Shown: piece after piece, positions 47,583 to 56,215 of the stretch
Layout of the letters: each line of letters starts with the position of its first letter
How positions within the stretch are numbered: position 1 is the stretch's first letter
Origin: Leisingera sp. JC1
GTDB taxonomy: Bacteria > Pseudomonadota > Alphaproteobacteria > Rhodobacterales > Rhodobacteraceae
Assembly (NCBI RefSeq): GCF_001679925.1
Contig: NZ_LYUZ01000084.1
Location: forward strand, 1 to 64,000
Direction: 5' to 3'
DNA length: 64,000 nucleotides
Made by a program: the position numbers and the translations under genes
Notes under the pieces: model-generated
The model's input: only the letters and a program-made list of their open reading frames with translations
Told to the model about the DNA's origin: nothing
Database searches by the model: none

Positions 47583-47636
47583 AAAATGGTTTTGCCCGCT
47601 ACGTCCATTTTGGTTAAATGATGCAAACCATTTTGG
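47583..47636. promoter_or_regulatory. Operator-like repeats between the binding protein and MocR genes
   Basis: Two direct CCATTTTGG copies (47605-47613 and 47628-47636) lie 23 bp apart, about two helical turns, and an inverted AAAATGG at 47583-47589 precedes them. The second copy covers the ribosome site of the mocR gene, suggesting autorepression. Confidence 0.5.
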
Positions 47637-47645
47637 AGGCCGCCG

Positions 47646-49127
47646 GTGCCGGAGCAGACCAAGCATTTTGCCCCGCTGCCGTTTTTGCAGCTGGACCGCG
47701 CATCGGCCACGCCGCTTTATCTGCAACTGGTCCAGCAGCTGCGCCGGATGATCCGGGACGGCGGCATCAAACCCGGACAGAAACTGCCGTCGACCCGCTG
47801 GCTGAAAGAGCATCACGGAATTGCCCGCAGCACCCTGGTCGCCGCTTTCGAGCAGCTGGCCAGCGAAGGCTACCTGCAAAGCCGCACCGGGTCCGGCACT
47901 TTTGTGAACCCGGAGTTTCCCGGCCTGCATCCCGGCACCGGCATTGCCGTGGAAGCGCCGCAACCGCCGCGGCTGTCACTGCGCGGCAGGGCGGCTGCGG
48001 AGGGGCTGGATCCTACCTATTTCGATCCGGTCCGGGTGCGCCCGTTCCTCGCTAATATTCCAGCCATCGACCTGTTTCCGCACAAGGTCTGGGGCCGCAT
48101 CGAAAACCGCATCCGCAACCAGCTGGACAGCAGCATGATGGCCTATGGCCAGCCCGGCGGCTATGGGCCGCTGCGCGAGGCAATCTGCGACCATGTGCTG
48201 AACCGGCGCGGCCTGAAATGCAGCCCTGGCCAGGTGATCGTCACCAATGGATCGCAGCAGTCCTTGAACCTGATTGCCGCGCTGCTGCTCGACCCCGGCG
48301 GCAAGGTGCTGATGGAGGATCCCTCCAGCCCGGTGGTGCGGCTGAGCTTTCAGGCCCAGGGCGGAACCGTGGTGCCGGTCCGGGTAACGGAAACCGGCGC
48401 CGCAGTTCCGCAGGACGGCCCGCAGACCGGCGGCGCGCGGCTGGCCTATCTGACCCCCTCCTGCCAGTATCCGCTGGGTGCGGTGATGCCGATTGCGCAG
48501 CGGCTGGAGTGGATGGACTGGGCCCGCCGCAAGGATGCCTGGCTGATCGAGGACGATCTGGACAATGAGTTTATGTTCGGCGGACGGCCCGATCCGGCGA
48601 TCTATTGCGACGACCGTCAGGGGCGCACGATTTATGTTTCCAGCTTCAACAACGCACTGTTCCCGTCGCTGCGGCTGGGGTTCATCATTGCGCCCCCGGC
48701 GCTGGCCCGGCCGCTGATGGCGCTGAGCGCGATCACCGACCGCGGTCCCAATACCTGGCTGCAGGCAGTGCTGGCGGAGTTCATCAGCCAGGGCCACCTG
48801 AGCACCCACATGCGCCGTATGCACAGCGCCTATGTGCGCCGCCGCAGGGCGATGATCAGCAGCTTTGACCGTATTGCCAGCCCGCATGTGTCGCTGCGCC
48901 AGAACACCAGCGGCCTGCGGGTGATTGCCGATCTGCCGCCGGGCACCCGCGACCTGGATGTGCTGAGCAAGCTGGATTCGCGCGGGCTGTCTGCCTACGC
49001 GCTGTCTTATTACTGTATGCACCGGCGGGACTTGAACGGGCTGCTGCTGGGGTTCGGCTGCACCCATGAAGACCGCATTCCTGCTGCCGTCGAAGAGCTT
49101 TGCGCCTGCCTGTCCGCTCTGGCATAG
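47646..49127 (+). CDS. MocR/GntR-type regulator with aminotransferase-like domain
   Basis: A 493-residue MocR-family protein: N-terminal GntR winged helix (LYLQLVQQLRRMIRDGGIKPG onward) and a C-terminal fold-type I aminotransferase domain. The usual PLP-binding motif S-F-S-K is SFNN (residues 333-336), so the Schiff-base Lys is replaced by Asn336. The EDDYDSEF motif is EDDLDNEF, losing the Tyr that stacks near the cofactor. PLP is therefore unlikely to bind covalently, and the domain may sense another ligand. It starts at GTG 47646 with GGAGG upstream, and is divergent from the solute-binding protein. Confidence 0.88.
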   Translation: MPEQTKHFAPLPFLQLDRASATPLYLQLVQQLRRMIRDGGIKPGQKLPSTRWLKEHHGIARSTLVAAFEQLASEGYLQSRTGSGTFVNPEFPGLHPGTGIAVEAPQPPRLSLRGRAAAEGLDPTYFDPVRVRPFLANIPAIDLFPHKVWGRIENRIRNQLDSSMMAYGQPGGYGPLREAICDHVLNRRGLKCSPGQVIVTNGSQQSLNLIAALLLDPGGKVLMEDPSSPVVRLSFQAQGGTVVPVRVTETGAAVPQDGPQTGGARLAYLTPSCQYPLGAVMPIAQRLEWMDWARRKDAWLIEDDLDNEFMFGGRPDPAIYCDDRQGRTIYVSSFNNALFPSLRLGFIIAPPALARPLMALSAITDRGPNTWLQAVLAEFISQGHLSTHMRRMHSAYVRRRRAMISSFDRIASPHVSLRQNTSGLRVIADLPPGTRDLDVLSKLDSRGLSAYALSYYCMHRRDLNGLLLGFGCTHEDRIPAAVEELCACLSALA

Positions 49128-49948
49128 GCGCTGCCGCCACCGTTCCTCCAGACTCTTGACCCATGCCTGCCGCAGATCAGAGGTTGTTTGCTGTTGCGCC
49201 CTGGGCAAATTCACCGCTGCGGCCTTTCGCCCGCTTTCCTGAGAGCCAAACCGACGAGCCGGAAGAATTGCTGGCGGAGCTCGCCGCAATCCGGCTTGCC
49301 GCGCACGATGAGATCCTGGCTGGCTTTGATACTCAAGGCTTGCCGCGCACGGGAGTGTGCTCCGCGTGCAGCCAACAGGCGCGTAAGGGAGTTTATGTTA
49401 TTTTTTCAGCCGGCACCTGTCTGTGCTGTCTCATCTGCCGGCGTCCAGCAGCACGGGGGTTTGGCGGCAGCTGCGGCCAGCACCGGTCTGCGGAAGATGC
49501 AGGGCTGATCCGGAAACAGTCAAAAGCCAGCTGAGCGGCCCGCCTGCCTGCTGCATATTGTTGCGATTGCGTTAACCAATCTGCGGCTTTTTACTTCGCC
49601 CGCAGGCCGATTCCGGGGGCAACACAGCCCGATTCCGGCCGGAAAATGCATCTGTCCAGGCGTACTGCCGTCAAATGGCGGTTTAAGCCCACTGTTCAGC
49701 CAATCCGCGGCCCGGCGGCCGATAGCCTGCATAAGCTATTGAGAAAAAGTGCGAAAATCCTGCGGTCTCTGCGGATACCATGTTTCCCGGCCCGGTTGAA
49801 AAGCCCGGAAAATCCCGCTTCGCCAATATTCCCTCTTTGCGCCTTATTGTTGCCGGTTTCTCAACAGATCAGCTTAACAAAGAATTAACGCAAGAAGCGG
49901 GCAGCAGCAGACGCAGCGGCCGGACAACATTGAGACGGGAGCAACAAA
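49128..49948. other. 820-bp spacer without a convincing gene
   Basis: An open frame at 49163-49534 (123 codons) contains two Cys-rich CxxC-like stretches but has no ribosome site and no recognisable family, and a second frame overlaps it. Base composition is less GC-rich than the neighbours, especially near 49730-49900, which probably holds the promoter of the kinase operon. It may contain gene remnants. Confidence 0.5.
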
Positions 49949-51865
49949 ATGGCACTCAATTCGCTTGTTGAGACTTCAGTTGACGCGGATCAACAGGACG
50001 ATCTGCAGCCGGGCACGACTCTGCTCCATGGCCAGTACACCATCACACGCTTTCTGAACAACGGCGGCTTTGGCATCACCTATCTTGCCAAGGACAGCCT
50101 CGACCGGACGGTGGTGATCAAGGAATGCTTTGCGGATGCCTTCTGCCGCCGCACCAACGCGCTGGTCAGCGCCCGGTCGCGGGCGCATCAGAGCGAGCTG
50201 AAGTCGATCATCCGCCACTTCATCCGCGAAGCCCAGAGCCTGTCCAAGCTGAAGCACCCCAACATCGTCGGCGTGCATCAGGTGTTCGAGGACAACGACA
50301 CCGCCTATATGGCAATCGATTATGTCGACGGCCGCGACCTGCAGGACATCCTGGATGATCAGAAAACCGTTCTGGCCCCGGAGCAGATCACCGGCATGAC
50401 CCGCAAGCTGCTGGACGCCATCGGGTATGTGCATGACGCCAACCTGCTGCACCGCGACATTTCCCCCGACAACATCCTGCTGACCGCAGACGGCGAGCCG
50501 GTGCTGATTGATTTCGGCGCCGCCCGCGAAGACACCAGCGAGGACGGCCGCAAGCATTCCGCGCTGCGGGTGGTCAAGGACGGCTACTCGCCGCAGGAAT
50601 TCTACATTGCCGGCAGCGAACAGGGCCCCTGGAGCGATCTCTATGCGCTGGCAGCCTCCCTCTATCATGTGATCCGGGGCGAGGCGCCGGTGAACGGCCA
50701 GGCCCGCCTGGTCGCCATCGCCGAACAGCGCCCCGACCCCTATGAGCCCCTGGCCGGTGCTGTGGACGGCTACCCCGAAGGCTTCCTGGAGGCCATCGAC
50801 AAGGCGATGAACACCAAGCCCTCCATGCGCCTGCAATCGGCTGAGGAGTGGCTGGCGATGCTGGACGGCAAGAAACCTGCGGCTGCTGCACCGCAGCCGG
50901 CCAACAGCACCGCGGCACCTGCTCATGAGGAAAAGAAGCGCAGCCGCCTGCCGGCCGTGTCCGCTCTGGCGGTTCTGGCCGGTCTGGGCGCCGCTGGCTA
51001 CATCTACTATAGCAACACCCAGACGGATGCAGCGGCGGAGCAGCCGGCAGCGGCGATTGAAACCGCGGCAGTTGCGGAACCGGCGCCTGTTGCGGCCGAT
51101 CCGGCCCCGGCGGCCGCTGACCCGGCCCCTGCTGCGGACACGGAAGCTGCCAGTCTCACAGCCGCGGCAGACAGCGCTGGCGTTGCAGAACCAGAAGCTG
51201 CAGCAATCGCCGAACCTGCACCGCAAGCGGCAGAGCCGGTCCCGGCAGCCCCCGCGCCCTTTGCAGGCCATGAGGTCAGCTATGCGCTGTGGGATGTTTC
51301 GATCCCCTTCGAGTACGAAGAACGGACCGTCCGCAAGGCGCAGGTGGTGTCCATCACCGGAACCGGGGAAAACACCGACCTCAGCAAGACCGGCAGCTGG
51401 ATTGCACCGGGCGTGGAAATCCTGACCGTCAACAACCAGCCGCTGACGGCAGACTCGCCGTTTGCGTCGCAGCTGCTGACCGCGATGCAGATCGACCCGG
51501 ACGGCTACACCCGCGCCTCCATCCGCTACAAGGGTGCCGAAAGCAAGCGGTTCGAAATGGGGCTGCTGGCGGTTCCGGTGGTGCGCCGGACCGGTCTGAA
51601 CAGCGGCCTGCAGTTCGAAGCCCGGATGCAGGATGGCGCCTGGGTCACTTCCGTCAGCCAGCAGGCTGCCCAGGGATCCGCGGATCTGCAGCCCGGCGAC
51701 GTGCTGCTGCGTGAAACCGCAACCGGCATCACTCTGACCGAAGCGGAGTCGCTGGCTGAGATCATGCAGGCGCTGCAGGACAAGGGCGCAGCCACCGCAA
51801 CCTTCGACATTCTGCGCGACGGGGCTGCGGCCTCAGCCAGCCTGGAACTGGCGGGAAACAGCTAA
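49949..51865 (+). CDS. Membrane-anchored Ser/Thr protein kinase with C-terminal PDZ-like region
   Basis: A 638-residue Hanks-type kinase. The glycine loop is NNGGFGITYL, the ATP-binding Lys is Lys58 (VVIKE), the catalytic loop is HRDISPDN with Asp170, and DFG has Asp188. A single membrane helix at about 335-352 follows, then an Ala/Pro/Glu-rich linker (355-430) and a C-terminal 200-residue region that looks PDZ-like (ILTVNNQPLTADSPFASQLL; SADLQPGDVLLRETATG). The kinase is cytoplasmic and the C-terminus should be periplasmic. It heads the operon with two exported proteins, an FHA protein, a PP2C phosphatase and a GTPase. Confidence 0.92.
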   Translation: MALNSLVETSVDADQQDDLQPGTTLLHGQYTITRFLNNGGFGITYLAKDSLDRTVVIKECFADAFCRRTNALVSARSRAHQSELKSIIRHFIREAQSLSKLKHPNIVGVHQVFEDNDTAYMAIDYVDGRDLQDILDDQKTVLAPEQITGMTRKLLDAIGYVHDANLLHRDISPDNILLTADGEPVLIDFGAAREDTSEDGRKHSALRVVKDGYSPQEFYIAGSEQGPWSDLYALAASLYHVIRGEAPVNGQARLVAIAEQRPDPYEPLAGAVDGYPEGFLEAIDKAMNTKPSMRLQSAEEWLAMLDGKKPAAAAPQPANSTAAPAHEEKKRSRLPAVSALAVLAGLGAAGYIYYSNTQTDAAAEQPAAAIETAAVAEPAPVAADPAPAAADPAPAADTEAASLTAAADSAGVAEPEAAAIAEPAPQAAEPVPAAPAPFAGHEVSYALWDVSIPFEYEERTVRKAQVVSITGTGENTDLSKTGSWIAPGVEILTVNNQPLTADSPFASQLLTAMQIDPDGYTRASIRYKGAESKRFEMGLLAVPVVRRTGLNSGLQFEARMQDGAWVTSVSQQAAQGSADLQPGDVLLRETATGITLTEAESLAEIMQALQDKGAATATFDILRDGAAASASLELAGNS

Positions 51866-51968
51866 CCCCCGCCAGCCTTTCACCCAACCACAAGCATCAG
51901 GCGGTCAGCCCCACCGGCGGCCGTTCCCGGGAGAGCTTTGCCTCTCTGACCCACGAAGGACAGATTTA

Positions 51969-53132
51969 ATGCGCAATACTGCTAAATTTATGGGTGCATC
52001 CCTGATCGCCATCGCGGCTGCCGGTCAGTCTGCTCAGGCCCAGGAAGCCTGCCAGGTGTACGAGGTCCAGTCCGGCGACAACCTGCGGGAAATCACCGAG
52101 AAGGCTTATGGCCACTCCAAATTCCGGGTGATCTACAACGCCAACCGCGCTGTCATCGGCCGCAACCCGAACATCATTGAAATCGGCATGCAGCTGGTCC
52201 TGCCCTGCGCCGACGGCAGCCTGCCGGCCGCGGCGTCCGCAGCTCAGGAAGCTGAAGCCCCGGCGGCGGAAATTCAGGAGGCATCCGCCGCGGAAACCGC
52301 TGCCGCAGAAGTGCTTGCAACCGAGACCGTTGCAGAAGAAACCGCGCCGGCAGAGACCCCGGCTGCGCCTGCAACCCCGGAACCGATGGTTCTGATCACC
52401 GGCAATGATTTCCCGCCCTTCACCGGCGAGGACCTGCCCGGCCGCGGTATGTTCACCCAGCTGATCGAAACCGCCGCCCTGCGCGCCGCGCCGGAGACCG
52501 AGATCTCGGTGACCTTTGTCAACGATTGGGAATCGCATCTGGAAACCCTGCTGCCTGCCATGGCGTTCGAAGGCTCCTTCCCCTGGTTGAAACCCAACTG
52601 CGGCGACTACGGCCTGCTGTCCGCCGGCGACAAGTTCCGCTGCGACAACTACCGGTTCTCCGATCCCTTCTATGAAGTTGTCGACGGCTTTTTTGCGGCC
52701 ACCGGCAGCCCCTACGCCGCCGCCTTTGATTACGGCGAGCTGATGGGCACCCGGATCTGCCGCCCTGAAGGCTATTCCATGGCCCATCTGGATACCGCGG
52801 GCCTCACCGCGGAAACCGTGAAATTCTACCGCCCGGTCCAGATCGCGGAGTGCTTCACCGCTCTGGCCGCCGGCGCTGTCGATGTGGTTGCCCTGGATAC
52901 CCTGGTTGCCAGCGACACGCTCGCCACCATGGGCCTGGCCGGCCAGATCAAGGAAAACCCGAACCTAGGCGAGGTGAAATCCCTGCACGCCATCGTTCAC
53001 AAGGATCACCCCCGGGCCCAGGAGACCCTGGATCTGCTCAACAGCGGACTGAAGGAAATGTCCGTCTCCGGCGAATGGTACGCCATCGTCTCCAAGGCCC
53101 TGCAACGCGAAATCAGAACCCTCACCAACTGA
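51969..53132 (+). CDS. Periplasmic LysM plus family-3 solute-binding-like protein
   Basis: A 387-residue exported protein with a signal peptide of about 24 residues (cleavage after AQA). A LysM-like module follows (about 29-76, YEVQSGDNLREITEKAYGH onward), then an Ala/Glu-rich linker (80-135) and a region resembling type-3 periplasmic binding proteins (VLITGNDFPPFTGEDLPGRG; GLKEMSVSGEWYAIVSKAL). LysM modules bind peptidoglycan-type glycans, so it may tether a ligand sensor to the wall. It is paralogous to the next gene and lies in the kinase-phosphatase operon. No transporter genes accompany it. Confidence 0.85.
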   Translation: MRNTAKFMGASLIAIAAAGQSAQAQEACQVYEVQSGDNLREITEKAYGHSKFRVIYNANRAVIGRNPNIIEIGMQLVLPCADGSLPAAASAAQEAEAPAAEIQEASAAETAAAEVLATETVAEETAPAETPAAPATPEPMVLITGNDFPPFTGEDLPGRGMFTQLIETAALRAAPETEISVTFVNDWESHLETLLPAMAFEGSFPWLKPNCGDYGLLSAGDKFRCDNYRFSDPFYEVVDGFFAATGSPYAAAFDYGELMGTRICRPEGYSMAHLDTAGLTAETVKFYRPVQIAECFTALAAGAVDVVALDTLVASDTLATMGLAGQIKENPNLGEVKSLHAIVHKDHPRAQETLDLLNSGLKEMSVSGEWYAIVSKALQREIRTLTN

Positions 53133-53215
53133 CCTACCCCCCAACAGAAACCTTGACCCACTGCCTGCAGCCCCCTGCGCAACGGCGGTGCCCCATTGAA
53201 AAGGAACTAACTCTC

Positions 53216-54313
53216 ATGTCGATGATCAAATCCCTGGTTCAATACAGCGCAACCACCGTTTCCGCCGCCCTGTTCATCTCCACTTCGGCAGCCGCGCAGG
53301 AGGCCTGTGCCCCCTACACCGTGCAGGATGGCGACAGCCTCGGCTCCATCGCCCAGGCCGCTTACGGCTCGTTTGACTATCAGATGATCTTCAACGCCAA
53401 CCGCAACGCGATTGCCAACCCCAACAGCCTGGAGGCCGGCACCGTTCTGCAGATCCCCTGTGAGGACGGCCGCCTGACCGCCGACAGCGATGTCACCGAG
53501 ATCATCGCGCAGGAAGAGGAAAAGCAGGCCAAGCGGGCCAAGTCCAGCATCTACGAGCCGCCGATCAAGATGGTGTCCGGCAACGGCTGGGAACCCTTCA
53601 CCGGCGAAAGCCTCAAGGGCGGCGGCATGCTGGTGCGCCTGGCCACCACCGCGCTGAACCGCGGCGGCAACGACCGTGAATACAACCTCAGCTTCGTGGA
53701 CGACTGGAAAGCCCATTTCGACACCCTGCTGCCGCTTGGCGCCTTCGACGTGTCGATCGCCTGGTACAAGCCGGCAGATTGCTCCAACCTCGAAAACACC
53801 GACGCCGACACCAAGTACCGCTGCACCCAGCTGAACTTCTCGCTGCCGATCTATGAATCGGTGTCCGCCCACTGGACCATGGCCGACAACCCCTATGCCA
53901 ACATCAAGGATTATGCGGATTACGCCGGCGCCAAGATCTGCCGCCCCGAAGGCTGGTCCCTGGCCGAGCTGTCCGGCGAAGGCCTGGTGGAGCCGGTGAT
54001 CTCCCTGGTGCATCCGACCTCTGCGGTTGACTGCATCCGCAAGCTGGTGAGCGGCGAGGCCGACATGGCGCTGCTGGACCTCGAAGCCGGTGATGCCGCG
54101 GTCCGCGAAGTGGCGGAAGCCGAAGGCAAGGTGCAGCTGAACTCCAACCTGTCGCAGCTGCAGGCGATCCACTTCGTGACGCATAAGACCAACCCGCGCG
54201 GCCGTGTCTACCTGACCCTGCTCAACAAGGGCCTGAACGAGATGCGCGAAAGCGGCGAATGGTACGCGATCATCGCCGACAGCCTGGCCGAGTTCAACAA
54301 GATCGGCAGCTGA
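53216..54313 (+). CDS. Periplasmic LysM plus family-3 solute-binding-like protein, second copy
   Basis: A 365-residue paralogue of the preceding protein with the same order: signal peptide (about 24 residues, ending AAAQ), LysM-like module (YTVQDGDSLGSIAQAAYGSF), short charged linker, and binding-protein-like domain (VSGNGWEPFTGESLKGGGM; ICRPEGWSLAEL; GLNEMRESGEWYAIIADSL). Conserved Cys residues in the binding domain (AKICRPEG, AVDCIRKL, ADCSNL, YRCTQ) match the first copy, suggesting disulphides. I chose the ATG at 53216 because it starts the signal peptide; the frame is open further upstream. Confidence 0.85.
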   Translation: MSMIKSLVQYSATTVSAALFISTSAAAQEACAPYTVQDGDSLGSIAQAAYGSFDYQMIFNANRNAIANPNSLEAGTVLQIPCEDGRLTADSDVTEIIAQEEEKQAKRAKSSIYEPPIKMVSGNGWEPFTGESLKGGGMLVRLATTALNRGGNDREYNLSFVDDWKAHFDTLLPLGAFDVSIAWYKPADCSNLENTDADTKYRCTQLNFSLPIYESVSAHWTMADNPYANIKDYADYAGAKICRPEGWSLAELSGEGLVEPVISLVHPTSAVDCIRKLVSGEADMALLDLEAGDAAVREVAEAEGKVQLNSNLSQLQAIHFVTHKTNPRGRVYLTLLNKGLNEMRESGEWYAIIADSLAEFNKIGS

Positions 54314-54324
54314 TCCGGGCAACG

Positions 54325-54351
54325 GCCATGCCCCCGGTTCGGGGGCATGGC
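54325..54351 (+). terminator. Strong hairpin between second LysM protein and FHA genes
   Basis: GCCATGCCCCCG pairs perfectly with CGGGGGCATGGC around a 3-base loop, 12 bp after the stop. No T-run follows. It probably separates the abundance of the exported proteins from the cytoplasmic ones downstream. Confidence 0.65.
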
Positions 54352-54451
54352 AGGCCGCAGGGGCCGCGAACGGGCGGCTCTCCGCACAAAGGGAAAACCG
54401 GGCGCCTGCCGTGACTGCACGGACGCCTGTAAAACAAAAAAGGCAGACGAC

Positions 54452-55279
54452 ATGGGATTTTTCGGAAAACTTATCGGACGGCAGGACCCGCTTTCTGAAC
54501 CCGCCCCGATGGAGAGGCTGCAGGTCGCGGACGAAACGATGCAGCAGGAAGTGCTGAAGGCGGTTGCCCAGCACACCCGCTCCGTGGAACTGGATCTGGA
54601 CCCGCAGGCGGACCAGGCTGCAGACAGCCAGACGGAAACCGCCGCCATGCCCGCCGCGGATCCGGCAGCCGGCATCTGGGACCTGGACCCGGCCGCCGCC
54701 GCCCCGGCTGCCCCGCCCGCAGGCGCTGCTGCGCAGATGCCCCAGCCCGGCGGCGAGCTGCCGGATCTGACCGCGCATGTCAGCGCCGCCCCGGCCCGCA
54801 AGCGCCGCGCCAAGACCCGCCTGCTGGGCTTTGACACCTCCGACGGCGACGTCGTCAATCTGTTCGACAGCTCTGGCGCCGCCACCCCGGCCCGCGACAC
54901 CAAGTTCCCGGTGGGTTGGATCGTGGTCGCTGACGGACCGGGCTATGGCGAGAGCTTCACGCTCAAGGCCGGCATGTCGGCCATCGGCCGCGGCGAGGAT
55001 CAGGCGGTTGCGCTCGACTTCGGCGACACCGCGATCTCCCGCAGCAACCATGCCGCCATCGTCTTTGATCCCGAAAGCTCGCAATTCTATCTGGGTCACG
55101 GCGGCAAGAGCAACATCGTGCGCCTGAACGGCCAGCCGGTGATCAGCAACGAGGTGCTGAAAAGCGGCGACCTGATCCGCCTGGGCGAGACCACCCTGCG
55201 CTTCATGGCGCTGTGCGGAAAAGACTTCAACTGGACCAGCGCCGGCGGGCAGGAGGCGGAACATGTGGAAATCGCCTGA
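54452..55279 (+). CDS. FHA-domain protein
   Basis: A 275-residue cytoplasmic protein. Residues 1-160 are low-complexity, Ala/Pro/Asp-rich, with a basic stretch (PARKRRAKTRLL). The C-terminal FHA domain (about 175-265) shows the conserved Gly-Arg, Ser-Arg and His pattern (SAIGRGEDQ, ISRSNHAAI), which normally binds phosphothreonine. It is therefore a likely reader of the kinase in the same operon. The downstream PP2C gene overlaps it by 17 bp. I chose the ATG at 54452. Confidence 0.88.
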   Translation: MGFFGKLIGRQDPLSEPAPMERLQVADETMQQEVLKAVAQHTRSVELDLDPQADQAADSQTETAAMPAADPAAGIWDLDPAAAAPAAPPAGAAAQMPQPGGELPDLTAHVSAAPARKRRAKTRLLGFDTSDGDVVNLFDSSGAATPARDTKFPVGWIVVADGPGYGESFTLKAGMSAIGRGEDQAVALDFGDTAISRSNHAAIVFDPESSQFYLGHGGKSNIVRLNGQPVISNEVLKSGDLIRLGETTLRFMALCGKDFNWTSAGGQEAEHVEIA

Positions 55280-56213
55280 ACCGCGCTTTGACGTTGCCGC
55301 CGCGATCTGCCAGGGCGCGCGCGACTACCAGGAAGACGCCATCATCACCGACTTCCCGGCCGGCACCGACATCGGCATGGCCATCCTGGCGGACGGCATG
55401 GGCGGCCACGCCGCCGGCGATGTCGCCTCCAAAATGGTGGTGACCGAGGCCTTCAGCAAGCTGAAGTTCGAAAGCGTCAACTTCGCCGAGTACGAGAAGC
55501 AGATCCCCTATCACCTGACCCACGCTGCGGCTGAGGCCAACACCTGTGTGCAGGAGTATGTCCAGGACAACCCCAGCGTCCGCGGCATGGGCGCGACCCT
55601 GGTGTCGGTAGTGATGATCGAGGACCGCCTGTACTGGCTGTCGATCGGCGACTCGCCGCTCTATCTGATGCGCGGCGGCAAGCTGCAGCAGCTGAATGAG
55701 GACCATTCGATGGCGCCGCAGATCGACATGATGGTCAAGGCGGGCCTGCTGGACGCCGAAGCCGGCCGCGACCATCCCGACCGCAACTGCCTGACCTCGG
55801 TGATCCTTGGCGACCGGGTGACGCGCACCGACTGCCCCAAGACCCCCTTCCGGCTGGAAGTCGGCGACCTGGTGGTTGTTTCCAGCGACGGGCTGCAGTT
55901 CCTGGAGGACGCGCGGATCGAGAAGATCCTGCACAAGTACCGCCGCCGCAAGAGCGCGGAAATCGTCGAACGGCTGCTGGCGGCGCTGGATGATCTGGCG
56001 GACCCGGATCAGGACAACATTTCCTTTGCGGTGATCAAGCTCAACCATAACAAGCCGGTGACCCGCAAGATGCGCCGCAAGCCGATCGACCTGGTGGGCG
56101 ACCAATCGGCCAGCGCAACCCGCGTGGTGGCCATGAACAGTAACTCCTATGACGGGCCGTCCCTGCCGGAGCAGGATGCCAAGGTCGTCCGGCTGGCCGG
56201 GAAAGGGCGCTAG
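55263..56213 (+). CDS. PP2C-type Ser/Thr protein phosphatase
   Basis: A 316-residue PPM-family phosphatase. Metal-binding Asp motifs are visible in GARDYQEDAI, ILADGMGGHAAGDVAS, GDSPLYLMR, SSDGL and DPDQDNISF. It should reverse the phosphorylation set by the kinase at 49949. The last 60 residues are a basic tail without family similarity. The start overlaps the FHA gene by 17 bp with a GGAGG just upstream, and the GTPase gene follows 2 bp after its stop. Confidence 0.93.
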   Translation: MWKSPEPRFDVAAAICQGARDYQEDAIITDFPAGTDIGMAILADGMGGHAAGDVASKMVVTEAFSKLKFESVNFAEYEKQIPYHLTHAAAEANTCVQEYVQDNPSVRGMGATLVSVVMIEDRLYWLSIGDSPLYLMRGGKLQQLNEDHSMAPQIDMMVKAGLLDAEAGRDHPDRNCLTSVILGDRVTRTDCPKTPFRLEVGDLVVVSSDGLQFLEDARIEKILHKYRRRKSAEIVERLLAALDDLADPDQDNISFAVIKLNHNKPVTRKMRRKPIDLVGDQSASATRVVAMNSNSYDGPSLPEQDAKVVRLAGKGR

Positions 56214-56215
56214 GC

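Noticed and set aside
49163-49534. Open frame of 123 codons with CxxC-like motifs
   Set aside because: No ribosome site, no recognisable domain, and an overlapping frame of similar quality. I kept it only as a note in the spacer entry.
52850-53215. Upstream extension of the second LysM protein
   Set aside because: It overlaps the previous gene in another frame, and the signal peptide starts at 53216.
49949-56213. Reading the kinase, FHA and phosphatase genes as part of a type VI secretion locus
   Set aside because: None of the core secretion genes (tss family, Hcp, VgrG, ClpV) is visible in the window.
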